A DNA stretch of 64,000 bases from UBA5072 sp963822145 (GCA_963822145.1 CAWGGG010000002.1:806001-870000); one strand, 5' to 3'; counted from the first letter of the stretch, positions 23,695 to 34,015 are shown. The notes: generated from the letters alone by a model not told the origin. Translations and numbers: made by a program.

Positions 23695-24441
23695 TTAGGG
23701 CAAGGAGGCTATTTCTTTAATTTCTTCCCATAGTTTTTCATAAGACATTGCCGCCCTGGACAAAGGCTGGGAAAAGGCCACGGGTTTTCGTGCTTCACTC
23801 ATTTTTTCAATATCCGACAGGTAGGGAATGAAATTGTTGCACAAATGAGGCAGTCTGCTCTGCAGGTCGGGTATACAATCCCTGTGAAGCTTTCTGCGCA
23901 GGTCCACCATCGAAAAAAACGGAATGATCCGCGTGGGCCTGAATCCTTTTTGATCAACAAAGTGGATGATCTGCTTATAGGACCGGATAGAAAGCCTGGA
24001 TGGAATAATGGGTATCAGAATATGATCCGCCGCATAAAATATATTCTCCGCAAGCATGGAAATACCCGGAGGGCAATCCAGAAATACGAGATCAAAGGCA
24101 TCCCTAATTTCAGCCAGCGTATTATAAAGCCGATGCCTGGCCTTGCTTTTGCCGGTAAAGTAAAAATCTATATTGCGTAAAGAAAAATCCGAAGGTATGA
24201 TCTGAAGGTTGCTGTATGATGTCTTGATGACATAGTCAGAAAGTCTTTCCTTGCCCTTGATCAATCCCTTCAACCTAAGCCCGGTCTCTTTCCTGTGCAA
24301 ACAGTATGTACTGGCACCCTGGGGGTCCAAATCCCAAAGCAGGGTCTTAAGAGAGGAAACTGCAGACAAATAGGCAAAATTAACAGCGGCAGCTGTTTTA
24401 CCAACCCCTCCCTTTACATTATATAAAGCGATGATTTTCAA
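23695..24441 (-). CDS. ParA-family ATPase
   Basis: The 248-residue protein has a deviant Walker A motif (NVKGGVGKTAAAVN, about residues 8-21), Walker A' (LLWDLDPQGAST) and Walker B (LVFLDCPPG), typical of ParA/Soj ATPases that position DNA or protein cargo. No ParB gene or parS site is seen nearby, and it is preceded by a lysine-rich protein on the same strand. It is therefore an orphan ParA that may use that protein as partner. Confidence 0.9.
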   Translation of the reverse strand: MKIIALYNVKGGVGKTAAAVNFAYLSAVSSLKTLLWDLDPQGASTYCLHRKETGLRLKGLIKGKERLSDYVIKTSYSNLQIIPSDFSLRNIDFYFTGKSKARHRLYNTLAEIRDAFDLVFLDCPPGISMLAENIFYAADHILIPIIPSRLSIRSYKQIIHFVDQKGFRPTRIIPFFSMVDLRRKLHRDCIPDLQSRLPHLCNNFIPYLSDIEKMSEARKPVAFSQPLSRAAMSYEKLWEEIKEIASLP

Positions 24442-24491
24442 TCTTTATAATTACATCAGAGGGACATGCGGTTTTTTTTATAAGATGGGTT

Positions 24492-24869
24492 CTATTGCTT
24501 CACGGACTTAACGATATTCTTTTTGGCTTTAACGGGTTGCGAGGTTTTGGACGGGGTCACTTTTTTTTGTTTTATTTCCGGTTTGACTTTTTTTTCAGCC
24601 TTTTTATCTTTTTTTTGAGCTTTTTTTATTTCCTGGCTGCCTTTTTTAAGTTTTTTAACCCCGGCCTTCAATTCTTTTTTCCTTGTTTTCAAGGCATCCT
24701 TTAGATTTTGTACATCTTTCTGCAAACCAACGGTGGCCTTAAGATCTGATTCCAAAGACTGCAGTTTTACCTGCGTTTGCCCGGTTTGTGTGTTTCCTTT
24801 CTTTTTATTGATGGATTTAATAAGATTGATAATGGCATTGAGTTTGTTTTCAATAGATTTGTTTTTCAT
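24492..24869 (-). CDS. Lysine-rich coiled-coil protein, histone-like tail
   Basis: The 125-residue protein has a coiled-coil N-terminal half (about 5-70) and an extremely Lys-rich second half (KKLKKGSQEIKKAQKKDKKA and more), ending with PxK-type repeats. The composition resembles bacterial histone H1-like tails, so it may bind DNA or another polyanion. It lies 50 bp upstream of parA and is probably in its operon. No family is recognised. Confidence 0.6.
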   Translation of the reverse strand: MKNKSIENKLNAIINLIKSINKKKGNTQTGQTQVKLQSLESDLKATVGLQKDVQNLKDALKTRKKELKAGVKKLKKGSQEIKKAQKKDKKAEKKVKPEIKQKKVTPSKTSQPVKAKKNIVKSVKQ

Positions 24870-24977
24870 ATAATAGAATTTAAAAAATTTAGCCTTAAAT
24901 TAGTTGTTTTACTTGGAAAATCAAAGTAACAGCAGGAGTTAGTATTTTTAATTATTTTTAGAAATAATACATTCATC

Positions 24978-25511
24978 ATGAAAAACTATCGATTTTTCTC
25001 TTTATCAGGAAGACTATCGGGCTGCCTGACTATAGCCATTTTGCTTCTTATGGTTGCACCGCTGAATGGATTCAGTCGAAATGCAAGGTTGGCGGACCAA
25101 TCCATTATCGGCCGCTGGGATCTCACTGTTGATATGGGAGGCCAGTCGGTTCCCTCATGGCTGGAAGTTAAGCTTTCCGGATTAAGCACCCTGGTTGGAT
25201 ATTTTGTCGGTGAGGACGGAAGTGCGCGACCCATCTCAAAAGTTACATTTGAAGCGGGAAAGGTTAGCTTCAGCATTCCGCCCCAATGGCAAATTGGTAA
25301 GGATATCATTTTCGAAGGAGAATTGGATAATGAAAGACTCTCAGGCTTCATTACCAATAGCATGGGTGTAAAACATTCCTTTACAGGCGAAAGGGCACCA
25401 CTGTTGAAAAGAACAAGTCCACCGGAATGGGGGAAGCCGATAACCATTTTTAACGGAAAAAACCTGGATGGCTGGTATCCCCAAAAGTCAGTAGAACCAG
25501 TGGGTGGTTGA
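24978..25511 (+). CDS. DUF1080 protein, N-terminal part (frameshifted)
   Basis: This frame carries a signal peptide, an N-terminal beta-rich domain (about 45-145) and the start of the DUF1080/3-keto-disaccharide hydrolase domain (FNGKNLDGWYPQ at the end). It stops at 25509-25511 after KSVEPVGG. The family motif NQWVVENGIL continues one frame over, so a one-base insertion near 25497 (the extra c before cagtgg) has split the gene. Genuine inactivation or assembly error are both possible. Confidence 0.7.
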   Translation: MKNYRFFSLSGRLSGCLTIAILLLMVAPLNGFSRNARLADQSIIGRWDLTVDMGGQSVPSWLEVKLSGLSTLVGYFVGEDGSARPISKVTFEAGKVSFSIPPQWQIGKDIIFEGELDNERLSGFITNSMGVKHSFTGERAPLLKRTSPPEWGKPITIFNGKNLDGWYPQKSVEPVGG

Positions 25512-25953
25512 GAACGGCATTCTTAAAAGCCCGAAAGCCGGGTCAAATTTAATCACCAACCAGAAATTCGAGGATTTTAAACTGCATATTGAATTCCGAT
25601 ACCCTGCTGAAGGTAACAGCGGCGTATATCTGAGAGGGAGGTATGAATTGCAGATCGTCGACAGCAAGGGGCAGGAACCTACTTCTGTTTATTTCGGCGG
25701 GATCTATGGCTTTCTGACGCCCAATGAGGATGTCGCAAAAGCTCCTGGTGAGTGGCAGAGCTACGACGTTACCCTGGTCGGACGGCGCATTACCGTGGTG
25801 GCTAACGGAAAAACCATTATCTGCGACCAGATCATTCCCGGAATTACCGGCGGGGCCATGGACAGTAGAGAAGGAGAACCCGGCCCGATCCTGCTGCAGG
25901 GGGATCATGGTTCTATTGAATTCAGGAACATTGTTATTACTCCGGCGAAATAA
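25498..25953 (+). CDS. DUF1080 protein, C-terminal part (frameshifted)
   Basis: This is the continuation of the upstream frame: VENGILKSPKAGSNLIT, DFKLHIEFRYPAEGNSGVYL, RGRYELQIVDS and IEFRNIVITPAK are the standard DUF1080 core and end. The domain, a concanavalin-like fold, is found in glycoside-related hydrolases that act on 3-keto sugars. The whole restored protein would be about 325 residues. Confidence 0.75.
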   Translation, partial: QWVVENGILKSPKAGSNLITNQKFEDFKLHIEFRYPAEGNSGVYLRGRYELQIVDSKGQEPTSVYFGGIYGFLTPNEDVAKAPGEWQSYDVTLVGRRITVVANGKTIICDQIIPGITGGAMDSREGEPGPILLQGDHGSIEFRNIVITPAK

Positions 25954-26094
25954 CCGTATAAAAGCTATTAAAAAGCGCTTGATTTTCAGGCGCTCTTTAA
26001 TTGCATTGCCATTGTAAGCTATCATGTAGTTTACTTAACCGCGTTTTGAAATACTACAAAAATGACGCATGCTGACAGTTTATACCGGATAATA

Positions 26095-27645
26095 ATGAAA
26101 CAGGTTTACTTAACCATGTTATTGCTGACCGGATTAACCCTGCAAATGGCGGCGCAGGAAATTGAGCTCACACAAAGCAGGATGGATGTCAATCCGAGCA
26201 CTACCAAAATGCATAAAATCTTTGCACATGACCAGGATTACTTTTATGTGATTAAATTCTACGCCAACCAGTATTATCTGCAGAAACTGGATCGAAACAT
26301 GGATCCCCTCCTGGAAGAGCCAGTAAAACTGCATAAGGGGATCAACACCTTTCAGCTGGAATCCGTCATCCATTTCCATGGCGAACTCTATGTCTTCTTT
26401 TCCTTCACCCGGATCAATGAAATCGTTCTCTACTACCAGAAGATCGATAAAAATACCATGAAGCCCTTTACAGCACCTGTTGAACTCACCACCATACATA
26501 CCATCAAGGGCGCCTGGGCCAGTTTTTTCTTTTCTCTTTCCCACCGCGAAACGAAACTCCTCATCGCCTGCCGGACCAAACTTACGTGGCGAAGGGATCA
26601 GTATAACGAATATTATGTATATGACGAAGGTCTCAGCCTGGCATGGAAAAGGAAAGACACTTATGAATTCCAGGGACAGGGGCCCAGAGATAATATATAT
26701 GTGGTTGATGATATTGGAAATGTGTCCATCCTGAGTCTTCTGAAACAGGAGAACATTATCTCTCTCGTCAGGAAGTACCGGAACCTTTATACCATTTATC
26801 GGTACACCCATGAGGGGAATGATTTCATGGAGTATCCCGTCACGCTTGAAAAAACATATATACGCGACATCAATATCATCGCCGGAGAACAGGGTGAGCT
26901 CTATTGCGCAGGTCTGTATTCGGAAAGCTTTGATGTGGGGGTCAGGGGAACCTTTTACTTTATGATCGATCCGGCCACCGGCAGGATCTACGACCGTACC
27001 CTGAACCCGTTTGATAACGCCCTGCTTGCCCAGGCCAAAGCAAATAAGGAACCTATGCTACAAAATGCGGAACTGGTCAATTACAATGTTACAGATATGG
27101 TATTGCGCAGCAACGGCAGAATTTTCCTCATCGCCGAACAGGTTTTCGATCAAACCCAGAACACCTATAACAACTTGATTGTTATGTGTTATGACACCAA
27201 CGGCAGCTTGTACTGGACCCGTATGGTGGAAAAGAGGCAGGATTTCAATTACAGGACAGTGATCTTGGGCGTTGACGAGCTCGCTGACTACCGGGATTAT
27301 CTTATCGGTACCGGTTTTATCAGTCCTAATGTTGAAAACTATTGTTCCTACGCCTTGATGGCTCCATGGGATGAAACCAGCATCATATTGTTTTTCAATG
27401 ATAATAAGAAGAATCTGGAGCAAAGCGGAATGAAGAAGCGTTTTAACCAGCCCAAAAAGTCGTATTTGCTGGCTGTTTCCATTGACGAATACGGCAATAT
27501 CACGCGGAAACCCCTGACGAGCTGGACAAAAATGTCTAACTTTCCTGAACCTATGCGGTTCTATGATACCTACCGTGGAACCCTTGTGATACCGGCATTC
27601 CGGTACCGAAAATGCAATTATCTGCGCATCACTGCCGACTTTTAA
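26095..27645 (+). CDS. Exported protein, unknown, possibly propeller-like
   Basis: The protein has a signal peptide (MKQVYLTMLLLTGLTLQMAA) and is rich in short beta strands with aromatic residues. I see no confident domain, but the repeated 'strand-turn-strand' spacing hints at a propeller or similar beta fold. The start used is the ATG at 26095; an ATG at 26062 would put eleven residues before the signal peptide. At 516 residues it appears intact. It stands alone with a plus-strand neighbour downstream. Confidence 0.6.
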   Translation: MKQVYLTMLLLTGLTLQMAAQEIELTQSRMDVNPSTTKMHKIFAHDQDYFYVIKFYANQYYLQKLDRNMDPLLEEPVKLHKGINTFQLESVIHFHGELYVFFSFTRINEIVLYYQKIDKNTMKPFTAPVELTTIHTIKGAWASFFFSLSHRETKLLIACRTKLTWRRDQYNEYYVYDEGLSLAWKRKDTYEFQGQGPRDNIYVVDDIGNVSILSLLKQENIISLVRKYRNLYTIYRYTHEGNDFMEYPVTLEKTYIRDINIIAGEQGELYCAGLYSESFDVGVRGTFYFMIDPATGRIYDRTLNPFDNALLAQAKANKEPMLQNAELVNYNVTDMVLRSNGRIFLIAEQVFDQTQNTYNNLIVMCYDTNGSLYWTRMVEKRQDFNYRTVILGVDELADYRDYLIGTGFISPNVENYCSYALMAPWDETSIILFFNDNKKNLEQSGMKKRFNQPKKSYLLAVSIDEYGNITRKPLTSWTKMSNFPEPMRFYDTYRGTLVIPAFRYRKCNYLRITADF

Positions 27646-27756
27646 ACTGTTTTTCAGGCAAAAAGATTTTCCCGGACGAAACCCTTAACCTATAAAAACA
27701 GTATATTTAAAACAGTTGTCTTAATGACTGTTTAATCAGATACCTTCATTTACCTG

Positions 27757-29607
27757 ATGCGATCCTGCCGGTTAACCGAAATATTTTTCCTGTTGTTCCT
27801 CCCGGCAATCACATTTCCGGCGGAACCTGCCGCTGTAGTGAAAAAATTTTCCAGATTTTGCGAATATAAGGATGGCCGTCTTTTTCAAACCGATTCGGTA
27901 GTCATTCAAATATTAAACCGTAACGGTGAGGCATCCTGCAATATCGGGATTCCATTCAGCAAGGGTAGCCCTATCACCGGCTTTAAAGCCTGGATTGAGG
28001 ACCGGGAAGGTCATTTGGTCAGGGAGATCAAAAGGCAGGATTATACCGATCTGAGTGCCATTGCAGATTATTCCCTTTATGAGGATGATTTTGTACGCAG
28101 GTTTACCTTAAAGCACAATGAATATCCCTATGCCATCTGTTATACTTATACGGTAGCGGCCAGGCAGTTTCTGACCATTACCAGCTGGTCTCCGGCCATC
28201 CGTGCAACAATACCCACCGAGCAAGCCAGGCTGGTCTTGAAATGCCCTAAGGATTATCTGGTCAATATCCGGGAAAAGGAAATTGAGCCACCGCAGGTTC
28301 ATGAGACCGGATCAGATATTGTCCGCATCTGGAATGCCACTTATGACGGATCGCTTGCGGACGAAATTTTTAGTCCGCCACTGGAAGAATGTTTGCCCGG
28401 TGTTGCGATAGTGCCATTGCACTTCCTTTACGGACAAGCAGGCAGCACAACCGATTGGAAATCCTTTGGCAACTGGCAGGCGGATCTGATACAGGGACTT
28501 ACAATGCTTCCGGAAAGTGAAAAGCAGAAGATCTCACTGCTCATCGGTGATAAAAAGGATAAAAGGGAGGTGGTTAAGGTCCTTTACCATTACTTGCAGG
28601 ACAATACCCGGTATATCAATGTCTCCATCGATATAGGAGGTTTTAAGCCTTATCCGGCAGTTTATGTTGCGATGAACCGTTATGGCGACTGCAAAGCGCT
28701 GACAAATTATATGATGGCGCTTCTGGAATATGCCGGTATTAAATCGCACTACACGCTGGTTTACCTGGGTACACAGCCGGGTGAACTGGTCACATCCCTT
28801 CCTTCTCCCCAGTTTAACCATGCCATCCTGGCTGTCCCCTTAAACAGGGATACCCTGTGGCTTGAAAATACAAATAACACCGCTCCGTTTGGCTATACAG
28901 GAACTTCAATCCAGAACCGGAAAGCCCTGCTGGTAGAAAAAGGGAATAGCAGGCTGGTCAGCATACCATCACTCGATCAACAGGATGTAAGGGGATCACG
29001 GCACATGGAATTTGATATCGATATCAACGGGAATGCCAAAACCAACCTGCGTTTTCAATTCAGGGGCTATTACTTTGAACTTTATAATTCCCTTATTACA
29101 CAATACAGCCAGGAAATTCAGAACACCTATGTTCATGACCACCTTCCCTTTTCATCCTTTGAAATGGAAGCATGGAAGATCACCAGGAAACACCGCGATG
29201 CCCGCCAGTTGGTGCTGGATGCCATGATTTCTATACCGAAGGTGCTAAAGCCAGCAGGCAATGATCATTACATTGCCTTGCAGCCAGCTGAAATTCCGGC
29301 TTTCGAGCCTCCGGGCAAACGGCAGCTCCCGGTGCAATTGCCCTACCCGGTGACTGTATGGGATACACTGGTTTATCATCTTCCAGGAGGTGGCAGCAAA
29401 ACTATCCTGCCTTCAGATACAGTCCTGGAAAGCAAGTACGGTGTCTACCGCATCCAGTTCAGTGAACAAGGCCAGATCGTCACCGTGCGGAGGGATTTTA
29501 TGCTGTATCGGGGTATCATAAACCAGAAGGAATATCCTGACTTTTACAATTTTCTCACAGCGATCAGAACAGACGAAAAAAGAAAAATACTAATTCAGCA
29601 GAAATGA
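27757..29607 (+). CDS. DUF3857/transglutaminase-like protein, likely active
   Basis: The 616-residue exported protein has an N-terminal DUF3857-type domain (about 25-190) and a transglutaminase-like core (about 270-380). The catalytic Cys312 (YGDCKALTN) and His355 (FNHAILAV) are present; the third residue is Glu370 (WLENTN) where Asp is usual. The family is common in Bacteroidota periplasm or surface. Its stop overlaps the start of the next gene (ATGA at 29604-29607), which encodes a related protein without the catalytic residues. Confidence 0.8.
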   Translation: MRSCRLTEIFFLLFLPAITFPAEPAAVVKKFSRFCEYKDGRLFQTDSVVIQILNRNGEASCNIGIPFSKGSPITGFKAWIEDREGHLVREIKRQDYTDLSAIADYSLYEDDFVRRFTLKHNEYPYAICYTYTVAARQFLTITSWSPAIRATIPTEQARLVLKCPKDYLVNIREKEIEPPQVHETGSDIVRIWNATYDGSLADEIFSPPLEECLPGVAIVPLHFLYGQAGSTTDWKSFGNWQADLIQGLTMLPESEKQKISLLIGDKKDKREVVKVLYHYLQDNTRYINVSIDIGGFKPYPAVYVAMNRYGDCKALTNYMMALLEYAGIKSHYTLVYLGTQPGELVTSLPSPQFNHAILAVPLNRDTLWLENTNNTAPFGYTGTSIQNRKALLVEKGNSRLVSIPSLDQQDVRGSRHMEFDIDINGNAKTNLRFQFRGYYFELYNSLITQYSQEIQNTYVHDHLPFSSFEMEAWKITRKHRDARQLVLDAMISIPKVLKPAGNDHYIALQPAEIPAFEPPGKRQLPVQLPYPVTVWDTLVYHLPGGGSKTILPSDTVLESKYGVYRIQFSEQGQIVTVRRDFMLYRGIINQKEYPDFYNFLTAIRTDEKRKILIQQK

Positions 29608-31562
29608 AGAATCCTTTCACGCTCTTGCTGTTGCTTTGCGCAATAGCACCTGATATCCGCGGACAGCAATATGCCCAGGATTTCGGTAAAATCAAAGTCA
29701 ATGAAGTCACCCTGTCTTCCTATGCTTTGGATAAGGCAGCAGAGGCAGTGGTGTTGTATGATGTGGGGAATACCTATTTCAGTCCCCAGGATGACGGGTT
29801 CAGGATTGTTTTTGAGCGGAGCACCAAAATCAAGATATTTACCAAGGCGGGATTGGACTATGCCCAGATCGAGATCCCCTTTTACATGGAGAATCTTAAG
29901 ATGGAAACCGTGTATGATGTTGAGGCCTATGTTTACAATATGGAAAACAACACCCTTAAAACAACTGCATTCGATAGCAGGAACGTATTTGAGGAACGGC
30001 TTAATGAGAACTGGCGTGTAAAGAAATTTGCCCTTCCCGATGTCAGGGAGGGATCAGTGATCGAATACCGTTACAAAATCATGTCCCCTTATATCTTCAA
30101 TCTTCAGGATTGGGTGTTCCAGCGCAGGATCCCCACAGCCTACAGCCAGTATACCGTGAGGATGACCCCTTTTTATGATTATATCTATAATTTCCAGGGC
30201 GGAACAAAATTTGATTACTTTGAGCAACGGGAAGACATGATGACCAGCCAGTTTGGTCCCACCCAGTACCATGATATGATCTATACCTTCGGGATGAAGA
30301 ATATCCCGGCGTTCAGGGATGAGGAGTTCATTACTTCCATCAGTGATTACATTATGAAGATGGATTTTCAGTTGTCTGTGCTTCACTGGCCTGTGGGTAC
30401 CAACCAAAGCATCATCAGCACCTGGCCCTTGCTGGTGGAAGAGTTTCTCAAGGAACCCGAATTCGGGGGGTACCTGAAATCCATGACCCGAAGTGCTGAA
30501 GACATCCTCGTAACTTTGTCGCTGAATGGTAAAACAGATCGTGAGAAAGCGGAAGCCATTTATACCTATGTAAAATCAAATTACAACTGGACCAGGTCGA
30601 AGACGAAATTTGCGAACAAATCCCCCAAGGATTTTCTGAAGACCAAAACGGGAAACAGTGCAGAGATCAACCTCTTTCTATGTGCTATGCTCAACGGCGC
30701 CGGTATCCAGGCTTTTCCGGTTCTCATCAGCACCCGTGACCATGGAAAAATTTACAAGGATTATCCCTTTCAGCAGTACCTGAATTATGCCGTTGTTCTG
30801 GCCAGCGTAAACAACCAGGACATCCTGCTGGATGCCACCGAGCCGCTGATCCCCTTTGGCATGCTGCCTTCGAGATGCATCAATGAAACAGGACTGGTGG
30901 TGAACAAAAACAAGGCCGAATGGATTCCCATTGAAGATAAAACGGGTTCTGAGCTGATCGATACGATCATGATTTCCCTGAATGCAGCGGCCGATTCTGC
31001 CCTGGTAACCGTTAAAAGACAGACCACTGGTCATAAGGCCCTGGAATACAGGCAGGAATACCTTCAAGACCCTGAAGCGCTTCAAAACAGTCTTCTCCGG
31101 GATGATTTGGAGTTGAAAGGAACACTGGAAACAGAAAATCTGGAAGAAATCAACAGACCCTTCATATGCAGGTTCAGTCTTTCATCAGGGGTAGAGAAGG
31201 TGGCGGATAAACTCCTGGTTCAGCCTTTTCCCGGTATCCCTTACGGTGAGAATCCCCTGAAGCTCGCGTACCGGGCTTATCCCGTGGATATGGTTTACAG
31301 GAATAAAAATACTTTTGTAGCCACCATTAACCTCCCGGAAGGGTATTCCTGTGCGCCTGCTGATCCCGTGGTATCCATTGATAACGCGCTCGTGACTATA
31401 CAGTACCAGGTGGAAGTTTCACCCGGAAAGGCAAAGGTTAGCGGGACCTATGAGTTCAAGAAACCGGTTTACCGGAACACGGAGTACTACAATCTGAAAG
31501 ACTATATGGGGAAGATTGTGGAAACTTTCAATGAACGGATCGTACTGGTAAAAAACAAGTGA
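29604..31562 (+). CDS. DUF3857/transglutaminase-like protein, catalytic residues lost
   Basis: The 652-residue paralogue has the same plan as the gene before it (signal peptide, DUF3857, transglutaminase core), but the nucleophile position is Ser352 (TGNSAEINLFL aligned with YGDCKALTNYM) and the histidine is Tyr (LNYAVVLA compared with FNHAILAV). It is probably catalytically inactive, perhaps a binding or chaperone partner. Translation is coupled to the upstream active-looking protein by a 4-bp overlap. Confidence 0.8.
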   Translation: MKNPFTLLLLLCAIAPDIRGQQYAQDFGKIKVNEVTLSSYALDKAAEAVVLYDVGNTYFSPQDDGFRIVFERSTKIKIFTKAGLDYAQIEIPFYMENLKMETVYDVEAYVYNMENNTLKTTAFDSRNVFEERLNENWRVKKFALPDVREGSVIEYRYKIMSPYIFNLQDWVFQRRIPTAYSQYTVRMTPFYDYIYNFQGGTKFDYFEQREDMMTSQFGPTQYHDMIYTFGMKNIPAFRDEEFITSISDYIMKMDFQLSVLHWPVGTNQSIISTWPLLVEEFLKEPEFGGYLKSMTRSAEDILVTLSLNGKTDREKAEAIYTYVKSNYNWTRSKTKFANKSPKDFLKTKTGNSAEINLFLCAMLNGAGIQAFPVLISTRDHGKIYKDYPFQQYLNYAVVLASVNNQDILLDATEPLIPFGMLPSRCINETGLVVNKNKAEWIPIEDKTGSELIDTIMISLNAAADSALVTVKRQTTGHKALEYRQEYLQDPEALQNSLLRDDLELKGTLETENLEEINRPFICRFSLSSGVEKVADKLLVQPFPGIPYGENPLKLAYRAYPVDMVYRNKNTFVATINLPEGYSCAPADPVVSIDNALVTIQYQVEVSPGKAKVSGTYEFKKPVYRNTEYYNLKDYMGKIVETFNERIVLVKNK

Positions 31563-31681
31563 TTCCCCCACCATAGTACCTGTAATGACGAGACGTGAAC
31601 ATCTCACTCAACCTTTTCACGGGCTTGCCGTATACTGATTCAGGCTTTGCCGAAGAAAAATCCCCTTGATATCGATATATT

Positions 31682-34015
31682 ATGAAAATGAAAGTTCTTT
31701 TGATGGGTGTCTTTATCGGAATCACTGTTTCCGGTCTTCATGCCCAGGTATCAAAGTCAATTCAGGTAGAAATCCCGGGATCACTTTCTACACTCCTGAC
31801 AGATAGTGAGCGGGATTCGATCACCCACCTGACGGTTACCGGATCCATCAATATTGCCGATTATGAGACCATGAAATCCATGCCGGCTCTGACAGGTATT
31901 GATCTGGGAGCAGTCACTACTGCAGGGGATTCCATTCCCGGCTTTGCTTTTAGTGCCAATATTACCTCCCTTATTCTTCCTTCATCGATTACCCTTATTG
32001 GACGGTTGGCCATGGTCAGTTGCACAGGCCTTACGTCACTGATCGTTCCCCCATTGGTCACTAAATTGGGTTATGCCTGTTTCGGCGGATGCAGCGGATT
32101 AACATCCCTGACTCTTTCTGAATCATTGACTGTCATTTCCTCATTCGCGTTTGCCGGATGTCAAGGGCTAAAAACCCTGATCATACCTGAATCCGTTGAT
32201 TCAATTGCACCACACACTTTCGTTTCCTGTACAAGTTTGCAAAGTGTTTCCCTGCCTTCCTCGTTGCGCAGGATTGAAGAATATACTTTTATTGAGTGCA
32301 GGAGTCTGGCTGGCCTGGAAATTCCCAATTCAGTAAAGTCTATCGGAAGATACGCTTTTATTTCAACGGGTCTAAGAACTATTTCACTGCCTCCCTCCAT
32401 TGATTCAGTTGCCATGTATACTTTCACCAATTGTGACAGTCTGGTTTCAGTGACCTTACCCTCATCCGTGACCTCCGTCGGACCTTATGCCTTTGTCAGC
32501 TGCGACCGGCTGGATTCGGTGACCTTTCTGCCTTCGTCAGGAGCAGTGATAAAAACATATGCTTTTGCCGGGTGTAATCACCTGCGCACCATCATCATTC
32601 ATCCTTCGTCGGGCACACTGATCAAACCCTATGCTTTTGTTGGTTGCGAGGCGATTTCAAACCTGATTTTTTATTCGCCTTCAGTAACTTCCATACCGGA
32701 TTATACTTTCAGCAACCTACCCGGGCTGACCTCGCTGGTTCTGCCCTCATCATTATCCAGTATCGGAAAGAACTGTTTTCAGTATTGCAACAATCTCAAA
32801 TCCGTGGTTTTTCACAAGGATTCAAAAACGTCCATTGGCGAGTATTCATTCATGTATTGTCCTTCGTTGGATACCATCGCTATGCCTACCGGTTCCATAA
32901 AATCAATCGGAAGATATAGTTTTTCAATGTGCCCGAATCTGAGATCCCTGGTATTACCCATGTCACTCTCCTATCTGGAAACGGATGTCTTTTCGCAGAA
33001 TTCAGGTTTGTTATCCCTGACCTTACCTTCATCGATAGGAAACATGAATACCGGGGATTTTGACCAGGCCACCGGCCTTCAAACCATCCGGGCCAACAGG
33101 ATTGAGCCCGCAATTGTCAATCCTTACCATTCCGTTTTTGGGGGGGTCAATACAAGTACCTGTATCCTAAGGGTACCGGTGGGATCAAAAGATGCTTATG
33201 CTTCCGCCTACCGGTGGAGAGATTTCACGCATATCGCTGAATATGACCTGCTGCTATCCCTTTCACAGGATACTTTGTCAGTGGCCGACACCACCGGTAG
33301 CACCGTCACTTTTGACATCAGTTCCACCACGGAATGGGGAATAGCATCTGATCAAAGCTGGCTGCAGATCAGCGATACCCTGGGCATGGATGACGGAATC
33401 ATCAGCCTTACGGCACAGGAAAATCCAAATATCACCGAAAGGACTGCTGTGATCACAGTTTCAGGTATGGGTGTTGCTTCACAAACGCTTGTGGTTACAC
33501 AAGCCCCCAAGCCTGCTTTATCAGTACCAGTCGACAACCTAAGCCTCCCGGCGGAGGAAGGCAGCACAGTTATGTTTGATATTACCTCAAATACGGGCTG
33601 GACCGTGAATTCCAGTCAGCCCTGGCTGACAGCCGACCTGATTAACGGCCACGGGAACACTACAATTACCCTGACCGCTGAGGGTAATACTTCCGCCACA
33701 ACCCGTGAAGCCACCATCACGATATCCGGCGACAGGGTTACAACTCAAACCATTACAGTAATCCAGGAAGCCAGCACCCCGTCCGGTATAGAAAATTTTT
33801 CTGAAGTTCCTGTCAGGGCCTTCCCCAATCCTGTAAAAGACTGGCTTTACATTGAGGGAACTGCCGGCAAAATTATTGAAGTGTATAATTCGCGGGGTCA
33901 GTTCATGTTTTCAAAACAACCTGTGACCAATACTGCAACACTGGATATGTCTTCGCTACCCTCTGGTATGTATCTGATAAAGGTCAATGGGCAAACGATC
34001 AAAATCTCAAAATAG
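31682..34015 (+). CDS. LRR (BspA-like) surface protein with BACON domains and T9SS tail
   Basis: The 777-residue exported protein has many BspA-type leucine-rich repeats (about 60-500, recurring L..I.LP.S...I...AF..C), two BACON domains (about 520-600 and 605-690: SWLQISDT and PWLTADL) and a C-terminal T9SS type A sorting domain (AFPNPVKDWLYIEG...LPSGMYLIKVNGQTIKISK). It is therefore secreted by type IX secretion and anchored or released at the surface. A role in adhesion or ligand binding is usual for such proteins but not shown here. Confidence 0.9.
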   Translation: MKMKVLLMGVFIGITVSGLHAQVSKSIQVEIPGSLSTLLTDSERDSITHLTVTGSINIADYETMKSMPALTGIDLGAVTTAGDSIPGFAFSANITSLILPSSITLIGRLAMVSCTGLTSLIVPPLVTKLGYACFGGCSGLTSLTLSESLTVISSFAFAGCQGLKTLIIPESVDSIAPHTFVSCTSLQSVSLPSSLRRIEEYTFIECRSLAGLEIPNSVKSIGRYAFISTGLRTISLPPSIDSVAMYTFTNCDSLVSVTLPSSVTSVGPYAFVSCDRLDSVTFLPSSGAVIKTYAFAGCNHLRTIIIHPSSGTLIKPYAFVGCEAISNLIFYSPSVTSIPDYTFSNLPGLTSLVLPSSLSSIGKNCFQYCNNLKSVVFHKDSKTSIGEYSFMYCPSLDTIAMPTGSIKSIGRYSFSMCPNLRSLVLPMSLSYLETDVFSQNSGLLSLTLPSSIGNMNTGDFDQATGLQTIRANRIEPAIVNPYHSVFGGVNTSTCILRVPVGSKDAYASAYRWRDFTHIAEYDLLLSLSQDTLSVADTTGSTVTFDISSTTEWGIASDQSWLQISDTLGMDDGIISLTAQENPNITERTAVITVSGMGVASQTLVVTQAPKPALSVPVDNLSLPAEEGSTVMFDITSNTGWTVNSSQPWLTADLINGHGNTTITLTAEGNTSATTREATITISGDRVTTQTITVIQEASTPSGIENFSEVPVRAFPNPVKDWLYIEGTAGKIIEVYNSRGQFMFSKQPVTNTATLDMSSLPSGMYLIKVNGQTIKISK

